From Salmonella enterica subsp. diarizonae (GTDB lineage Bacteria; Pseudomonadota; Gammaproteobacteria; Enterobacterales; Enterobacteriaceae): a stretch of 64,000 nucleotides of DNA. The stretch lies in the NCBI RefSeq assembly GCF_008692785.1, contig NZ_VXJV01000005.1:62001-126000 (forward strand). Direction: 5' to 3'. Both the position numbers and the translations under genes were made by a program. Each line of letters opens with the position of its first letter. The first letter of the stretch is position 1. Under the pieces are notes generated by a model. It had not been told where the DNA came from. It ran no database searches and saw only the letters and a list, made by a program, of their open reading frames with translations. Positions 17,130 to 26,485 of the stretch are shown here, in pieces.

Positions 17130-19685
17130 CTATTCCTTCTCGCAGATTTTGTTCAGATAGAGAAACGGTTCTTTTGTGTGAAGATCGAGTTGGTAGGCAA
17201 CCCGGCAACGCTGGTTTGCCCCTTTTCCCCAGCTCACCAGCAGAGAGCCGGACGGATGGGCGATACGGGCATAAATCTGTCCACTCTGGCCGACCATTCC
17301 GATGTTTATGCCTTCACCGTTGAAAACATCAGCGCCCATTGGCGGTATGCCGCCATCTGGCATCTTCACGGAGATCAGCACCGCTTTGCCGCTGATAGTG
17401 GCGAAATTGACACGCGCGATGGCTCCGGCATAAGGCACAATCTGCTGGCTTCCTCCCGTTAGTTCGGTATCGCTGCGCATCTTACGGGTATCGAGCGTAA
17501 CGTTATTGACGCGGTAAGGAGATAACGAAGGCAGAATGGCGTAACCAAAGTGATCAACCACAGCGCCCTGACCATTCTGTACGACCGCGCCCTGCGCGCC
17601 ATCGGCATGGATGAGCGCAAAGGTATCGCTGGTATAGGGGCCAGCCGTCAGACCGCCAGGGTGGAGTACCAGGGTGCCGGACACGCCCAGTCCTTCCTGA
17701 CGATAGTTATCGCCCTGGTCATAGTTGACGCGAAGTGCGCCAAACCGGGTGTTCTGTTGTAGATTACCGCCAAACGTCGTTGATGCGCCGCTATCGCCAT
17801 TGCGATAACGCTCGTAGCCGCCATAAACTGACCATGACAGGTCGCTGCTCTCACCGCTACTGCCCGTCATTGATACGGTTGAGGAACGGCTTTGACGGGA
17901 CTGGTTATAATTCATGGCGACAGAGGTTCTGTTTTCGCCCCAATCCAGCGGTATAGAGACATTAAACGACACTGTTGTCTCGGTATATTTTTGTCGGCTA
18001 CTCACATCCAGTGGTTCGTTGACGCCGTGATAAAAGCGATCGTAATCCCAGGTGGTGCGCTGTCGTGCGATATTCACCCCGTAGCTTATATTCCGCCACT
18101 GGTTGCTATATCCCATTTGTAGCTGTGTTATACGCGATTGGTTATTGTAGTAGTCTGCGGTGCTGGCGCTGAGGTTAAGCGTGCCGAGCCGTCCTAACGG
18201 TTGGCTTACCGTCGCAGACAGGCGGTTGCGTTGATGCAGCGTGTCGGAGTAGTAATCAATCTCCGTTTTCGCTTCCCGGCGTACGCCGAGCACGTCCTGA
18301 AGATCGCGAAAACCGTTGGTTGAATAACGATAAGCCGCCAGTACCAGGTTAGTGCCGGTGGTAAACGTTTTGCTGTAACTGAGTTCCGCGCGCCAGCCTT
18401 GTTGGCGATCATTATGCTCTGCGCGCGCATTCGACCAGGTGGCGTTGAGGCCGAACGCGCCCATACCCGTGGCCCAGACGCCGCCCGCCAGCCATGCCTG
18501 GTAACGCTGCGCAATTCGTGAACCGAGGTTGAGGGTAATGGTGTTATTAACGCCGTGCTGGAACGTTCCCTCAAAGAAACGATTTTCAATATCGTAGTAC
18601 TGACGAACCCTGCCGAAGGCCAGCGAATAGTGCCAGTTACCGGGACGTACCGAATCCGGCACGGAAGAATAAGGCACGGTGAAACGCGAGGTTTTACCGC
18701 TGGCCTCGATAACCTCTACCTCCAGATCGCCTTGATAACGGGTGTTGTACAGATCGTCAATATAAAACGGGCCCGGCGGAACGTTGGTTTCATAAATCAC
18801 TTTCCCCAGTTGTTTTACTACCACGTGTGCGCTACTGGCCGCTACGCCCCGAACTTCCGGCGCATAACCGCGTTTTCCCTGAGGGCGCATCCGCTCGTCG
18901 GTGACAAGCTTAGCCCCGTTAAAGGACAGGCTGCCGAATAAGCTGGAGTCCGTATAGCTATCGCCCAGCGACAGGATACTGTTAATGGACGCGACAGGTC
19001 TTTGCACCCAGGTTCGAACACTATTATAGCGCCAGGCGCTTCCGCTCTGGCTGCTATTGGCATAGCGCAGATTACTTTGATGACGGACTTGCCAAAGTCC
19101 GAGGTTAACGCCCATGTTTATACCGCTCCATAAGTATTGGTAACGATAATGGCTATCGGTATTTTCGGTGTGGGTCCAGTTTGTGTTATGGCGTAAAAAC
19201 AGCGCCAGCGCGCCGCTATCCCACTCTGAAGGTGAGATATAACCACGCGGTTTGTGCGTAAGTTTGGTCATCGGAATCGTCAGCAACAGGCGAAGCGTGG
19301 CGCTATCAAATTGCCAGCCGGCATGAGGTACCCACTCCCTGAGCGGGCGACACTGGGTCGCAGCGTCAGTCGCGGGGAGTGATTTTATCTGTGCCGCTTT
19401 CATCACCGATAAGGGCAGGCAGGGTTCAGTTTGTTGACCCTCTTTTACAGCATTAAATCGAATATTAATGCTCGATGTTACCAGCGTGCCATTAACGTAA
19501 ACGTCGGCAAGATAGTCTCCGGAAGGCATTTGCTGTTCATTAAAACGGGCAATATTTTGTCCGTAAGTGGCCCCCTGAAGTAGCGCAGGATCAAAATAAT
19601 ACTCTTCACCCTGTGCGGAGCCTGAGCAAAATATGGCGATCAATAGCGCAAGGCTTTTGCGGTTCAAATTAATGGTGGGGGACAT
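17130..19685 (-). CDS. stbC: StbC, outer-membrane fimbrial usher
   Basis: 851 residues from the ATG at 19685; an upstream in-frame GTG at 19697 is less likely. The signal peptide ends S-A-Q-G. Then come an N-terminal periplasmic domain (Y-Y-F-D-P-A-L-L-Q-G), the 24-strand beta barrel with its plug (about 130-650), and C-terminal domains with T-C cysteines near the end (C-R-V-A-Y). Residues G-P-F-Y-I-D-D-L and G-D-L-E-V-E-V-I-E-A-S-G are standard FimD/PapC usher motifs. The start overlaps the stbB end by 17 bases, so translation is coupled. It forms the channel through which StbA is polymerised on the cell surface. Confidence 0.92.
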   Translation of the reverse strand: MSPTINLNRKSLALLIAIFCSGSAQGEEYYFDPALLQGATYGQNIARFNEQQMPSGDYLADVYVNGTLVTSSINIRFNAVKEGQQTEPCLPLSVMKAAQIKSLPATDAATQCRPLREWVPHAGWQFDSATLRLLLTIPMTKLTHKPRGYISPSEWDSGALALFLRHNTNWTHTENTDSHYRYQYLWSGINMGVNLGLWQVRHQSNLRYANSSQSGSAWRYNSVRTWVQRPVASINSILSLGDSYTDSSLFGSLSFNGAKLVTDERMRPQGKRGYAPEVRGVAASSAHVVVKQLGKVIYETNVPPGPFYIDDLYNTRYQGDLEVEVIEASGKTSRFTVPYSSVPDSVRPGNWHYSLAFGRVRQYYDIENRFFEGTFQHGVNNTITLNLGSRIAQRYQAWLAGGVWATGMGAFGLNATWSNARAEHNDRQQGWRAELSYSKTFTTGTNLVLAAYRYSTNGFRDLQDVLGVRREAKTEIDYYSDTLHQRNRLSATVSQPLGRLGTLNLSASTADYYNNQSRITQLQMGYSNQWRNISYGVNIARQRTTWDYDRFYHGVNEPLDVSSRQKYTETTVSFNVSIPLDWGENRTSVAMNYNQSRQSRSSTVSMTGSSGESSDLSWSVYGGYERYRNGDSGASTTFGGNLQQNTRFGALRVNYDQGDNYRQEGLGVSGTLVLHPGGLTAGPYTSDTFALIHADGAQGAVVQNGQGAVVDHFGYAILPSLSPYRVNNVTLDTRKMRSDTELTGGSQQIVPYAGAIARVNFATISGKAVLISVKMPDGGIPPMGADVFNGEGINIGMVGQSGQIYARIAHPSGSLLVSWGKGANQRCRVAYQLDLHTKEPFLYLNKICEKE

Positions 19686-20430
19686 CGTAGCTCTCACTTA
19701 TCCTTGCGCCCAGGTCGTTAACCAAAGTAACGGTGACTGTACCGGAGAAGGATTTGAGTGACCGTTTGCCCGGCAGCCACCAGGTTTGGCTGGAGAAAGG
19801 GGCAATCATGTCAGCATCCAGGTTATACGAAGCGCCGTTCACTTTTACATTCAGGTTACTTAAAGAGGCAAACCAGGGCAGCGGATTAACAATAACAATA
19901 CCGCTTTTTCCGGAGCCATTATTAACCGTTTTAATCTGTAGTTTTTTCGCCAGATTATCAGGTTTGCCCAGCCCGTCAGGACGATAGAAAAGTTTTATTC
20001 TTGAACGCAGCATCACCAACATTTTATTTTGCCCGCTGTCGCTGCCAATATTCGTTGGGGGCACCTGTAATACGTTAAACCAGAATACTGACTCACGATC
20101 CTGCGGCAATTTTTTCGTGTTGTTATAAATTACGCGTACAACCTGGCCAGCTTTGGGTTGAATACGAAATACTGGCGGCGTGGCAATGAACGGCATCGCG
20201 CTGCTATTTTCCGGGCTGGTATTCATATCGCCATCATCAAACCAGGTTTGTACGATATAAGGTATTGCGTCATTATTTTTTAACTGCACATCTACGGAGG
20301 AGGCTGTCGATGGGTAAATTATTCGGCTACCCAAAATAGTAACGCTCGCCCACGATGCTGTGGCGGGTAGGGCCAGGAATAGAAAAACTATTAAGTAACA
20401 TAATCCGGAATGTCGGGTATCCATTTTCAT
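19669..20430 (-). CDS. stbB: StbB, periplasmic fimbrial chaperone
   Basis: 253 residues when started at the ATG at 20430, which has GGGAG upstream and gives a proper signal peptide (L-I-V-F-L-F-L-A-L-P-A-T-A). The frame is open to 20598, but that extension overlaps the stbA end and has no leader. PapD-like: I-L-G-S-R-I-I-Y-P near the mature start, R-E-S-V-F-W-F-N-V-L-Q-V-P-P, and the conserved R-I-K-L-F-Y-R-P. It lies between the major subunit gene and the usher gene, the usual chaperone place. Works with StbC to assemble Stb fimbriae. Confidence 0.9.
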   Translation of the reverse strand: MKMDTRHSGLCYLIVFLFLALPATASWASVTILGSRIIYPSTASSVDVQLKNNDAIPYIVQTWFDDGDMNTSPENSSAMPFIATPPVFRIQPKAGQVVRVIYNNTKKLPQDRESVFWFNVLQVPPTNIGSDSGQNKMLVMLRSRIKLFYRPDGLGKPDNLAKKLQIKTVNNGSGKSGIVIVNPLPWFASLSNLNVKVNGASYNLDADMIAPFSSQTWWLPGKRSLKSFSGTVTVTLVNDLGARISESYDVPHH

Positions 20431-20491
20431 CTCAACAACTCCCTGGCGATAGAAAATGGTCTGGTGGTTCAACACCAGACCGTAGCGACAA

Positions 20492-21028
20492 TTATTTATA
20501 CGAAACGGCGTATTGTAGGGTGGCAGCGACTGTCCCTGCCTCTGCTTTCCCGGTAGAATAATACTGTGCGGTATAAGTCGCGCTCGCTTCAGAAGCATTT
20601 GGCTCCAGCTGTAGGTCGCCGTCGCCAGTAAAACCGCCGGTCAGATTGATTGGATTATCTGAGATGTCGAGCAATTGAACTTCAACATTCTTCGCACTGC
20701 CAGTATTACCCAGGTTACCGTTACTGGTGACCTGATTACCGACAAAGACGGTGGAGATTTTTGTTGTTTTGTCCTTAGAGCCGGTACACCCGGACAGCCC
20801 AATGTCAAACGTGACTGGCCCCGCCGTTTTCCCTTGATCTGTTAACTCTTTAGTACTTACTGTCGGCAATAACACGACGGGTTTAGCCTGATTGCCATTA
20901 ATCACGACAGAGCACGTTTCATCAGTGACTTCCCCTTGAAAGGTGATGGTATTATCAGAAACAGCCATCGCGCTACTGGAGACAAGAAACGAGCCTGTAA
21001 CCATGGCTAAATATTTTTTCATAGACAT
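20492..21028 (-). CDS. stbA: StbA, major fimbrial subunit
   Basis: 178 residues with a signal peptide ending S-A-M-A. The mature pilin has the type 1 pattern: T-F-Q-G-E-V-T-D-E-T-C-S near the start, the partner cysteine in L-S-G-C-T-G, and a C-terminal strand A-A-T-L-Q-Y-A-V-S-Y-K. First gene of the stb operon; AGGAAC lies upstream of the ATG at 21028. The 630-base gap upstream, shared with a divergent ToxR-like regulator gene, should carry the operon promoter. The gene is followed by a 61-base gap before the stbB start. Confidence 0.9.
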   Translation of the reverse strand: MSMKKYLAMVTGSFLVSSSAMAVSDNTITFQGEVTDETCSVVINGNQAKPVVLLPTVSTKELTDQGKTAGPVTFDIGLSGCTGSKDKTTKISTVFVGNQVTSNGNLGNTGSAKNVEVQLLDISDNPINLTGGFTGDGDLQLEPNASEASATYTAQYYSTGKAEAGTVAATLQYAVSYK

Positions 21029-21660
21029 ATTATAAAGTTCCTGTATTAATCTTTACTTTTTTCAGGGCGAGTGCAATTCGCCCAAATGTTTCGTGCTTAT
21101 GGAGACGTGGTAAAATTAACCATCATTAACTCTATTTTGGGATGTAAGCTATACCCTCCTGCCTATCTTTAATGCGATATCAAACTGATAGGATTATTTC
21201 TCTTTTGCTGAAATAGAGCGATAAGCGCTTTAGCCCGTATACCTCATTAGTACAACTGATAGTGTTATCATTTGAGTGAGCGTAATTCGATAATAATTCT
21301 CTCCGTGACTGAATAGATTAACGACGTTGCAATACAAATCTACACACTTTTGCTATGTAAAATCCGCATCAGCTAAAACTCCCGATGGATAATACGATAG
21401 TGAGATTAAGGAAACTTTTCTGAAATGTGCTTCTGAAGCCGTATAATTAGTCTTACTTTTTTCTTACTTTTTGGCTTTCAGAATTTTTCTAAGTTTGCAT
21501 TCAGGTAAAAAAACATTCAGATTTCACTGTAATATTTTGATTTTTAATGGTTAATTGATGTGAGTGTCAATTATTGTTTACTATGTATGATACTTTTAAG
21601 TTAAACTGAAGTTAATTAGGGGGCTGAATTCTTTTTTGAGCATGATAATATGTTGTCTGA
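21029..21660. promoter_or_regulatory. Divergent regulatory region between stbA and a ToxR-like regulator gene
   Basis: 632 bases of AT-rich DNA with no gene, between divergently transcribed stbA and the membrane-bound winged-helix regulator. It must hold both promoters. I see AT tracts typical of H-NS-bound DNA but no operator I can name. Confidence 0.5.
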
Positions 21661-22425
21661 ATGATGGATGCAGTTACCTTTAGGATTGTCATGAATGAAA
21701 GCATATTTTTACTTGATAAGCGTGTTGTATTTGATAGTACGAAAATGACCTTATCGCAGGGTAATGAGATACTCAGAATATCAGAAGCCGAGACCCATTT
21801 ACTTCTTGCTTTTTGGCAAGGCCTTTATAAAAAAGAAGATATTATCCATTTTGTCTGGGAAAATCGTGGAGGCTGTGTCTCAGAATCAAGTTACTATAAA
21901 CTTATTAATCAAATGAGAAATGATTTTAGTAGCATTGGTCTACAGTCATCTGACATCGTAACTCGCCCTCGGGTTGGTGTGTCGTTGTCTGTTTCCATTG
22001 AGCCTATAAAAAAAATAACCACCGTAAAGGTACAGGATAAAAACGTTAATGGCAACCTGTCGCGGAAAAGCATAATCTATAAAATTAAACATAACAGTGC
22101 TTTTATAGTATTAGCAGGAGTCATTATTCTGATATTATTCTATGGGATGTTTCATATATATAGTGCACCTGCCCGTAAAAGTCCTGATGCTTTTTTTACG
22201 TATCTTGGTGAATATAATGATTATGTAATCTATAAAACCAAAGAGGATAAGGTCACGTTAAGCGAAGTGGTTTTTGCCTATAACTCTCTGAAAATTAAAA
22301 TTTACAGGCAGAATGGACGCCATCTTTATTATATCAGAGAACCTAATCTGAATATTTTTCTACAATGCTTAAATCCTGTTGAAATGGCGGTGCCAAAATG
22401 TATTACAGTAAAAGAACGTTATTGA
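21661..22425 (+). CDS. Membrane-anchored winged-helix regulator, MarT/CadC-like (copy 1)
   Basis: 254 residues. An N-terminal OmpR/ToxR-type winged helix (about 1-110; S-S-Y-Y-K-L-I-N-Q-M-R recognition helix, then T-R-P-R-V-G-V-S-L-S), a linker, one membrane segment at about 148-165 (A-F-I-V-L-A-G-V-I-I-L-I-L) and a periplasmic domain of about 85 residues. This is the ToxR/MarT plan. The next gene overlaps its end by 28 bases and encodes a FidL-like membrane protein, as in marT-fidL of SPI-3. A close paralogue with the same partner lies at 24834. Divergent from stbA, so fimbrial control is a reasonable guess, not shown. Confidence 0.8.
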   Translation: MMDAVTFRIVMNESIFLLDKRVVFDSTKMTLSQGNEILRISEAETHLLLAFWQGLYKKEDIIHFVWENRGGCVSESSYYKLINQMRNDFSSIGLQSSDIVTRPRVGVSLSVSIEPIKKITTVKVQDKNVNGNLSRKSIIYKIKHNSAFIVLAGVIILILFYGMFHIYSAPARKSPDAFFTYLGEYNDYVIYKTKEDKVTLSEVVFAYNSLKIKIYRQNGRHLYYIREPNLNIFLQCLNPVEMAVPKCITVKERY

Positions 22426-22901
22426 TTATGTTTATTATATTCATAATCATTATCGTAATAGGGTCTGTAACAGTGCTTGGGTGGATAAAACGTGATTCTT
22501 ATAGAGCCAATAATCTTATATGCACGACAAAATCAGAGGCTTATATTGAACCACGAAAACTGTACATGGATGGTGGACTGGTTCTGGATCTTAAATCCGG
22601 CAGGATTACCGTACACTACGATGTTACTACCGATACGAAAGAGAAACGGCTTTTTTTCCGTGACATCTGCATCAGTAAACTGCGCAGAACAGGTATGAAA
22701 ACATTTACTTTTAAAGTCAATTCAGTGAAGACTTTTGACTCTGATACTGCTGGCGATTTATTCTCCTGGTTGAGACTATTACAACCCGGTACGATTAATG
22801 AGTTAAAGATTGTCAACATTGGAAAAAACACCTATATGTTTTCGCTTAATCGGCATTTATATAATGTGTGTACCACCAGTAGTAATGCTGAGTTACAATG
22901 A
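22398..22901 (+). CDS. FidL-like inner-membrane protein (copy 1)
   Basis: 167 residues with one N-terminal membrane segment (I-M-F-I-I-F-I-I-I-I-V-I-G) and a periplasmic domain. The domain contains L-I-C-T-T-K near its start, L-Y-M-D-G-G-L-V-L-D-L-K and a final Y-N-V-C-T. It matches the 25586-26074 protein along its whole length (for instance L-V-L-D-x-K, F-x-x-D-T-A-G-D-L, L-Y-N-V-C-T), so the two are paralogues. The FidL family sits next to MarT-type regulators and is thought to act as their membrane partner. Its ATG lies inside the regulator gene (28-base overlap). Confidence 0.75.
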   Translation: MYYSKRTLLIMFIIFIIIIVIGSVTVLGWIKRDSYRANNLICTTKSEAYIEPRKLYMDGGLVLDLKSGRITVHYDVTTDTKEKRLFFRDICISKLRRTGMKTFTFKVNSVKTFDSDTAGDLFSWLRLLQPGTINELKIVNIGKNTYMFSLNRHLYNVCTTSSNAELQ

Positions 22902-23196
22902 GTAATACTGTTTTTAATTGGTATTCGTGCCATGATTATTATGTTAACTTAGTGTCAGACTAACATATCGCACGTGACTTTATTTTAGATATCTGCTATC
23001 ACTCATTTTAACGATGGCATCCTGCATCTGTTGAGTATTGATATTTTCTTTTATGTTTTCGACACAGGGTGTGCTGTCTTGCTATCATTAAGAACATATA
23101 ACGTATCTCTTAATATTTCTTTTCTATATTAAGTTAATTTGGTTATCATATCAAAGCGTACAGTGGCAAAAGAAAGGCTGGTAAGAGGACAATGTT

Positions 23197-24771
23197 ATGA
23201 AAGTAAGAAAGATATTTCTGATGTTGTTTATTGCCGTTCCACTGATCGTAATGATATTAGCGGGGTTACTCGCGGGTATCTTCCAGCTAAAAAGAGATAT
23301 CGCCGTCAGCGCCAATACGCTGCTGCGGTTTAGCGCGGATATGTCAAACGCCTCCTGGCAAGTCGCCGGAAAAGCCGCCAGTCTGGCTGAACGTTCCTGC
23401 ACTGACACGCTGAAAGAACTGTCCAGAACGCGGGCCTTCACTCCTTATGTCCGTGACATTGGGTTTCTGGAAAATGGCGATATCACTTGCTCCTTTGTCA
23501 CAGGAACCGAACGCTATCATTTTTCCCGGCTGGCAGGGTTTTCTTTACCTGCTTCTTATCCGGCTCGGTGGCTGCGATCCATCGGTAGTATGGTCGAAGG
23601 GCCAGATCGGCTTGTCGTGGTTTATGTGAAAAAAATAGCAGCGAATAAAGCGGCCTTTGTCATTGTGGATTCGCAGTATGTACAGGAGCTCATGGAGATA
23701 TTGGCGGCAGAAAGAGCATCTGGTTTTAGTCTAACATTCGGCGCCGGGGATGCTATTACAAGCGCTGCGACATTGTACGGTAAGGCATTTTTAACGCAAC
23801 GGTTCACCTCAACAGATCATTCTATCCAACTGATGGTGCGCACTCCCTTCTCAACATTATCGGCATACTGGTTACACAATCTTTTTATTTTTGTTCCGCT
23901 ATCATTATGCTTTTCTGTAGGGATGATTTTGCTCTACAGGCGCTGGCATTTAAAACGCTTATCTCTGGCCCGGGAGATTGAGCGGGGAATAGCGTGCAAT
24001 GAGTTTACGGTACATTATCAACCTGTTTTTAATGTTAAACGCGGCAGTTGCGGCGGCGTGGAGGCGCTTATGCGCTGGCCGCAACCGGATGGCCGTTTTA
24101 TGACCCCGGATATTTTTATCACCGCGGCAGAAAATGAAGGAATGATTATTCCACTTTCTCGTCATTTGTTTGAATTGATTGCACATGACGTAACAAACTG
24201 GAATGTACCGGATAATTTTTATATCAGCGTAAATATATCGCCTGCGTATCTTATGGATGACGGATTTATACAAGATGTAGAGGCGCTCAGGGCTCATCTG
24301 GGAATCATAACGCTTATGCTGGAGCTCACCGAGCGTAGCCTGATTGTAGAACCTTCACTGGTCGCAGAAAAACTTTCAACGCTCCGTGAAAAAGGTGTGT
24401 TAATAGCGATTGATGACTTTGGGACTGGCTATTGCTCTCTCTCATATCTGCAACAATTGCCTGCAAATTATCTTAAAATAGACAGAACATTTATCGATAC
24501 AATTGATACCAGCAGCAATGATGTTCCTGTACTGGATACTATCATCACGCTGAGTCAGCGACTGGGACTCAATGTGGTTGCCGAAGGGGTCAGCACTCAT
24601 CACCAATTGCGTTACATTTTAAGCCACGGCGTAGGATTCGTTCAGGGATTTCTTTATGCCAGGCCGATGAGGGCTACTGACTTTATGAGCTGGCTTGATA
24701 AGTCAGCCTGGCGGCAAAATAGTTTGCTCAACGGGGAGAGCGGGCCAGCGAGCGGCCTGGCGTCTGAATAA
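23197..24771 (+). CDS. CSS-EAL c-di-GMP phosphodiesterase
   Basis: 524 residues. N-terminal membrane segment (about 8-28), a periplasmic CSS-type domain with C69 and the I-T-C-S motif near residue 92, a second membrane segment around 228-248, then an EAL domain (about 265-510). Catalytic features are present: V-E-A-L-M-R-W, the N of I-S-V-N-I-S, E in L-E-L-T-E-R, D-D-F-G-T-G, K in L-K-I-D-R, and A-E-G-V, then V-Q-G-F. It should therefore hydrolyse c-di-GMP, with activity tuned by the redox state of the periplasmic cysteines as in related enzymes. From memory it corresponds to STM0343 of Typhimurium. Ribosome site GAGG before 23197. Confidence 0.88.
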   Translation: MKVRKIFLMLFIAVPLIVMILAGLLAGIFQLKRDIAVSANTLLRFSADMSNASWQVAGKAASLAERSCTDTLKELSRTRAFTPYVRDIGFLENGDITCSFVTGTERYHFSRLAGFSLPASYPARWLRSIGSMVEGPDRLVVVYVKKIAANKAAFVIVDSQYVQELMEILAAERASGFSLTFGAGDAITSAATLYGKAFLTQRFTSTDHSIQLMVRTPFSTLSAYWLHNLFIFVPLSLCFSVGMILLYRRWHLKRLSLAREIERGIACNEFTVHYQPVFNVKRGSCGGVEALMRWPQPDGRFMTPDIFITAAENEGMIIPLSRHLFELIAHDVTNWNVPDNFYISVNISPAYLMDDGFIQDVEALRAHLGIITLMLELTERSLIVEPSLVAEKLSTLREKGVLIAIDDFGTGYCSLSYLQQLPANYLKIDRTFIDTIDTSSNDVPVLDTIITLSQRLGLNVVAEGVSTHHQLRYILSHGVGFVQGFLYARPMRATDFMSWLDKSAWRQNSLLNGESGPASGLASE

Positions 24772-24833
24772 TGCAGAAACCCGCTACTGAAAAAATTCAA
24801 TAGTGCGATATATCCTGGTAATATGTTTACGCA

Positions 24834-25613
24834 GTGAAGAAACGTTATAGCACTGAGGCGGATATTTTTATGAGTCAGAACAACTACCTGATTGACAAAA
24901 GAGTTATTCTTGATTACGAACGAATGACGCTTTCCAGTGCCGGAGAGTCGATAACGATATCTGAATCAGAACGTAGTTTGCTTATCGCTTTTTATGAAGG
25001 CCTTTTTAAAAAAGATGACTTAATTAACTATGTCTGGGGGCGAAAAGGTGTCGTGGTATCTGATGCCAGTTATTATAAATTGATTAACCAGCTACGAGGA
25101 TCATTTGATAAAATTGGTCTTAAGGCTGCGTCTGTTGTGACTCGTCCTCGCGTGGGCGTTTTGCTCTCAGTTTCCATTGAACCGTTGAGTAATGAGGATC
25201 AAAACACGGCTCTGCCTGCTGTTGCTGAAACAGAATTATCGATGGTTGAAACGCGGCACAATGACACTATTATCTCACCGACACAGGGGACGCTGAATAG
25301 AAAAGGTTGGCTCTATTTTTGTTTAGCTGCGATCCTGATGTTTTTTATGATTTATAAAGTTAAGAGCGAAAATATTGATTACTTTACTCTCCAGGGTTCA
25401 TATGATGGATACACTTTTTATAGTGTAGGCCATGATAAAACGCATCTGACGGATATCGTTGACGCGTACTCTGAGATGAGTAATGAAATACATAAGCAAA
25501 ATGGGAAATTCATTTATTACATCCGTGTTCCTAACACAAATATTTTTGTCCAGTGTCTTAACCAACTTGATATAGCGGAGCCGAAATGCATTTCCATAAA
25601 AGAACGTTATTAA
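24834..25613 (+). CDS. Membrane-anchored winged-helix regulator, MarT/CadC-like (copy 2)
   Basis: 259 residues from a GTG at 24834; an in-frame ATG at 24870 (M-S-Q-N-N-Y-L-I-D-K-R-V) aligns better with the start of copy 1 and may be the real start. N-terminal winged helix (D-A-S-Y-Y-K-L-I-N-Q-L-R), V-V-T-R-P-R-V-G-V, one membrane segment near 160-175, periplasmic tail ending C-I-S-I-K-E-R-Y. Copy 1 ends C-I-T-V-K-E-R-Y. Overlaps the downstream FidL-like gene by 28 bases, the same as copy 1. A duplication of the pair around the EAL gene is the simplest explanation. Confidence 0.8.
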   Translation: MKKRYSTEADIFMSQNNYLIDKRVILDYERMTLSSAGESITISESERSLLIAFYEGLFKKDDLINYVWGRKGVVVSDASYYKLINQLRGSFDKIGLKAASVVTRPRVGVLLSVSIEPLSNEDQNTALPAVAETELSMVETRHNDTIISPTQGTLNRKGWLYFCLAAILMFFMIYKVKSENIDYFTLQGSYDGYTFYSVGHDKTHLTDIVDAYSEMSNEIHKQNGKFIYYIRVPNTNIFVQCLNQLDIAEPKCISIKERY

Positions 25614-26074
25614 GCTTGGCGACGCTTGGTATGCTGGCTGTTTCAGTCGTGCTGATGGTGGTTTTGGTACGAAATGATAACCATCGATTTATTAATACTG
25701 ATGAGTTTTTATGTACGACAAGAACGGTAACAACGATACAGCCTAAAAATATTCATGCCGATGGTAGCCTTGTTCTTGATTTTAAGATGAAAAGAATTAC
25801 GCTTCAATATGAAATAAAAACAAAAGATAATGCTGTAAAAATATTATACCGGGACGTATATATGAAAAATTTACATCGAACAGCGCCTGGTGTCTATACG
25901 TTTGAAGTATCCTTGATAAAAGTCTTTGCCACAGACACGGCTGGCGATCTGTTATCATATTTACGGGTTCTGCATCCGCAAGCGGCTAATGAGATTCGAA
26001 TATCTAAGGTTGGTGAGAAAACATTTTTCTACTCTCTTAATCGGCAGCTTTATAACGTTTGTACCGCACAGTAG
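25586..26074 (+). CDS. FidL-like inner-membrane protein (copy 2)
   Basis: 162 residues. One N-terminal membrane segment (L-A-T-L-G-M-L-A-V-S-V-V-L-M-V-V-L), then a periplasmic domain with F-L-C-T-T-R, H-A-D-G-S-L-V-L-D-F-K and a C-terminal Y-N-V-C-T-A-Q. Paralogue of the 22398-22901 protein. Two cysteines in the same places (after the membrane segment and five residues or so from the end) could form a disulfide. Its ATG lies inside the regulator gene. Probably a signal partner for the regulator, by analogy with FidL. Confidence 0.75.
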   Translation: MHFHKRTLLSLATLGMLAVSVVLMVVLVRNDNHRFINTDEFLCTTRTVTTIQPKNIHADGSLVLDFKMKRITLQYEIKTKDNAVKILYRDVYMKNLHRTAPGVYTFEVSLIKVFATDTAGDLLSYLRVLHPQAANEIRISKVGEKTFFYSLNRQLYNVCTAQ

Positions 26075-26485
26075 ATCTGAATGCTACCTGAACGCGTTCA
26101 GAAGGTGGTTTGCGTAATTGCCCTCCGGAAAGAGTAAGGGCTAACCTGTGATTCTTTAAAATAATATTAAAAACAATAAGATATAACGTGTAGGTTTACG
26201 AAAGGATGTACTGCGATTCTCTGGCAACACTCACAACCTGCCTGACGGATGCGATATAGTGATCGATGAATTTCTGGTTTGAATTAACTATGAATCCGCT
26301 ATTAATAAAAAAGTAAGAACTCTGTAAGACAGATTTCATATCCATTACCGAGCATATCAGGTTATATTGCCTCCGCAGTTGGTATGGCTGTTAATAAGCA
26401 TATCTGTCACTTTTAATTTATATGCTATTTGTGTGCCATGAGTTTCGGTACCGCCTTAATTATATATCAAAATGGAGTGTTTTTA
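26075..26485. promoter_or_regulatory. Intergenic region upstream of the Ail/OmpX-like gene
   Basis: About 410 bases without a gene. A 14-base palindrome (26088-26101) just after the FidL-like stop could be part of a terminator. The rest is AT-rich and presumably contains the promoter of the outer-membrane protein gene; no known operator recognised. Confidence 0.4.
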
